Source: an uncultured Treponema sp. (GTDB lineage Bacteria; Spirochaetota; Spirochaetia; Treponematales; Treponemataceae). Taken from it: DNA of 21,101 bases. Every line of letters starts with the position of its first letter. Within the stretch, counting starts at the first letter, position 1. The notes under the pieces were generated by a model. That model had not been told where the DNA came from and searched no databases. It saw only the letters and a list, made by a program, of their open reading frames with translations. The stretch spans positions 1-21,101 of the forward strand of contig CAKZZR010000094.1 in NCBI GenBank assembly GCA_937885475.1. The letters run 5' to 3'. Of the stretch, positions 21,084-21,101 are shown one piece after another. A program made the translations under genes and the position numbers.

Positions 21084-21101
21084 AGATCGGAAGAGCACAC
21101 G
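21084..21101. other. Illumina adapter remnant at the contig end
   Basis: AGATCGGAAGAGCACACG is the first 18 bases of the standard Illumina TruSeq read 1 adapter. It is untrimmed synthetic sequence and not part of the genome. Confidence 0.97.

Noticed and set aside
21084..21100. GTG start codon for the SlyD-like gene at the contig end
   Set aside because: The codon lies within adapter sequence.

Overview
The window is a contig from a spirochaete, most likely a host-associated Treponema. The strongest marker is a full-length FlaB-type periplasmic flagellin gene with a sigma-28-like promoter. A PurO-type IMP cyclohydrolase, relaxed spirochaete-type lipoboxes and tRNA genes without an encoded CCA end agree with this. 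The right edge ends in 18 bases of Illumina adapter, so it is an assembly edge and not a biological end.

Layout. 1-1.7 kb: IMP cyclohydrolase (+), facing a metallo-beta-lactamase-fold hydrolase (-). 1.8-3.4 kb: a lipoprotein with an F5/8-type C domain and an SGNH esterase domain (-), behind a promoter with a LacI-like operator palindrome. 3.4-4.6 kb: flaB (-), followed by a broken second copy of its 3' end split by two-hairpin palindromic elements. 4.65-6.3 kb: a three-gene operon (-) of an HdeD-like membrane protein, a ThyX-like protein lacking the ThyX signature, and a membrane-anchored Cys-pair protein. 6.4-6.95 kb: tRNA-Ser(UGA), tRNA-Ser(GCU), tRNA-Arg(GCG) and SRP RNA (+). 7.1-8.5 kb: diaminobutyrate aminotransferase (+). 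8.6-13.1 kb: an operon (-) of a 1047-residue TPR/GAF/GGDEF diguanylate cyclase, an NfeD protein and an SPFH/stomatin protein. 13.1-17.3 kb (+): a diaminobutyrate decarboxylase, an HD-GYP phosphodiesterase with a periplasmic sensor, and an orphan sugar-type binding lipoprotein overlapping the HD-GYP gene. 17.3-20.2 kb (-): Ste24-type M48 protease, Hsp20 chaperone behind a near-perfect sigma-54 promoter, and a PrsW-type intramembrane protease. 20.2-21.1 kb: shikimate kinase (+) and the 3' end of a SlyD-like isomerase with a Cys/Gly-rich tail (-).

How they may work together. Dat and Ddc form the two-step route from aspartate semialdehyde to 1,3-diaminopropane. Between and beside them lie a c-di-GMP synthase and a c-di-GMP phosphodiesterase, the latter translationally coupled to a periplasmic binding lipoprotein. 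This looks like a solute-sensing c-di-GMP module next to a diamine pathway, loosely recalling Vibrio NspS-MbaA; the link is inference. Ste24, Hsp20 and PrsW form a membrane and protein-quality group.

A recurring regulatory feature is that six genes have a -10-like hexamer ending 6-7 bases before the ATG and no ribosome binding site, suggesting leaderless mRNAs.
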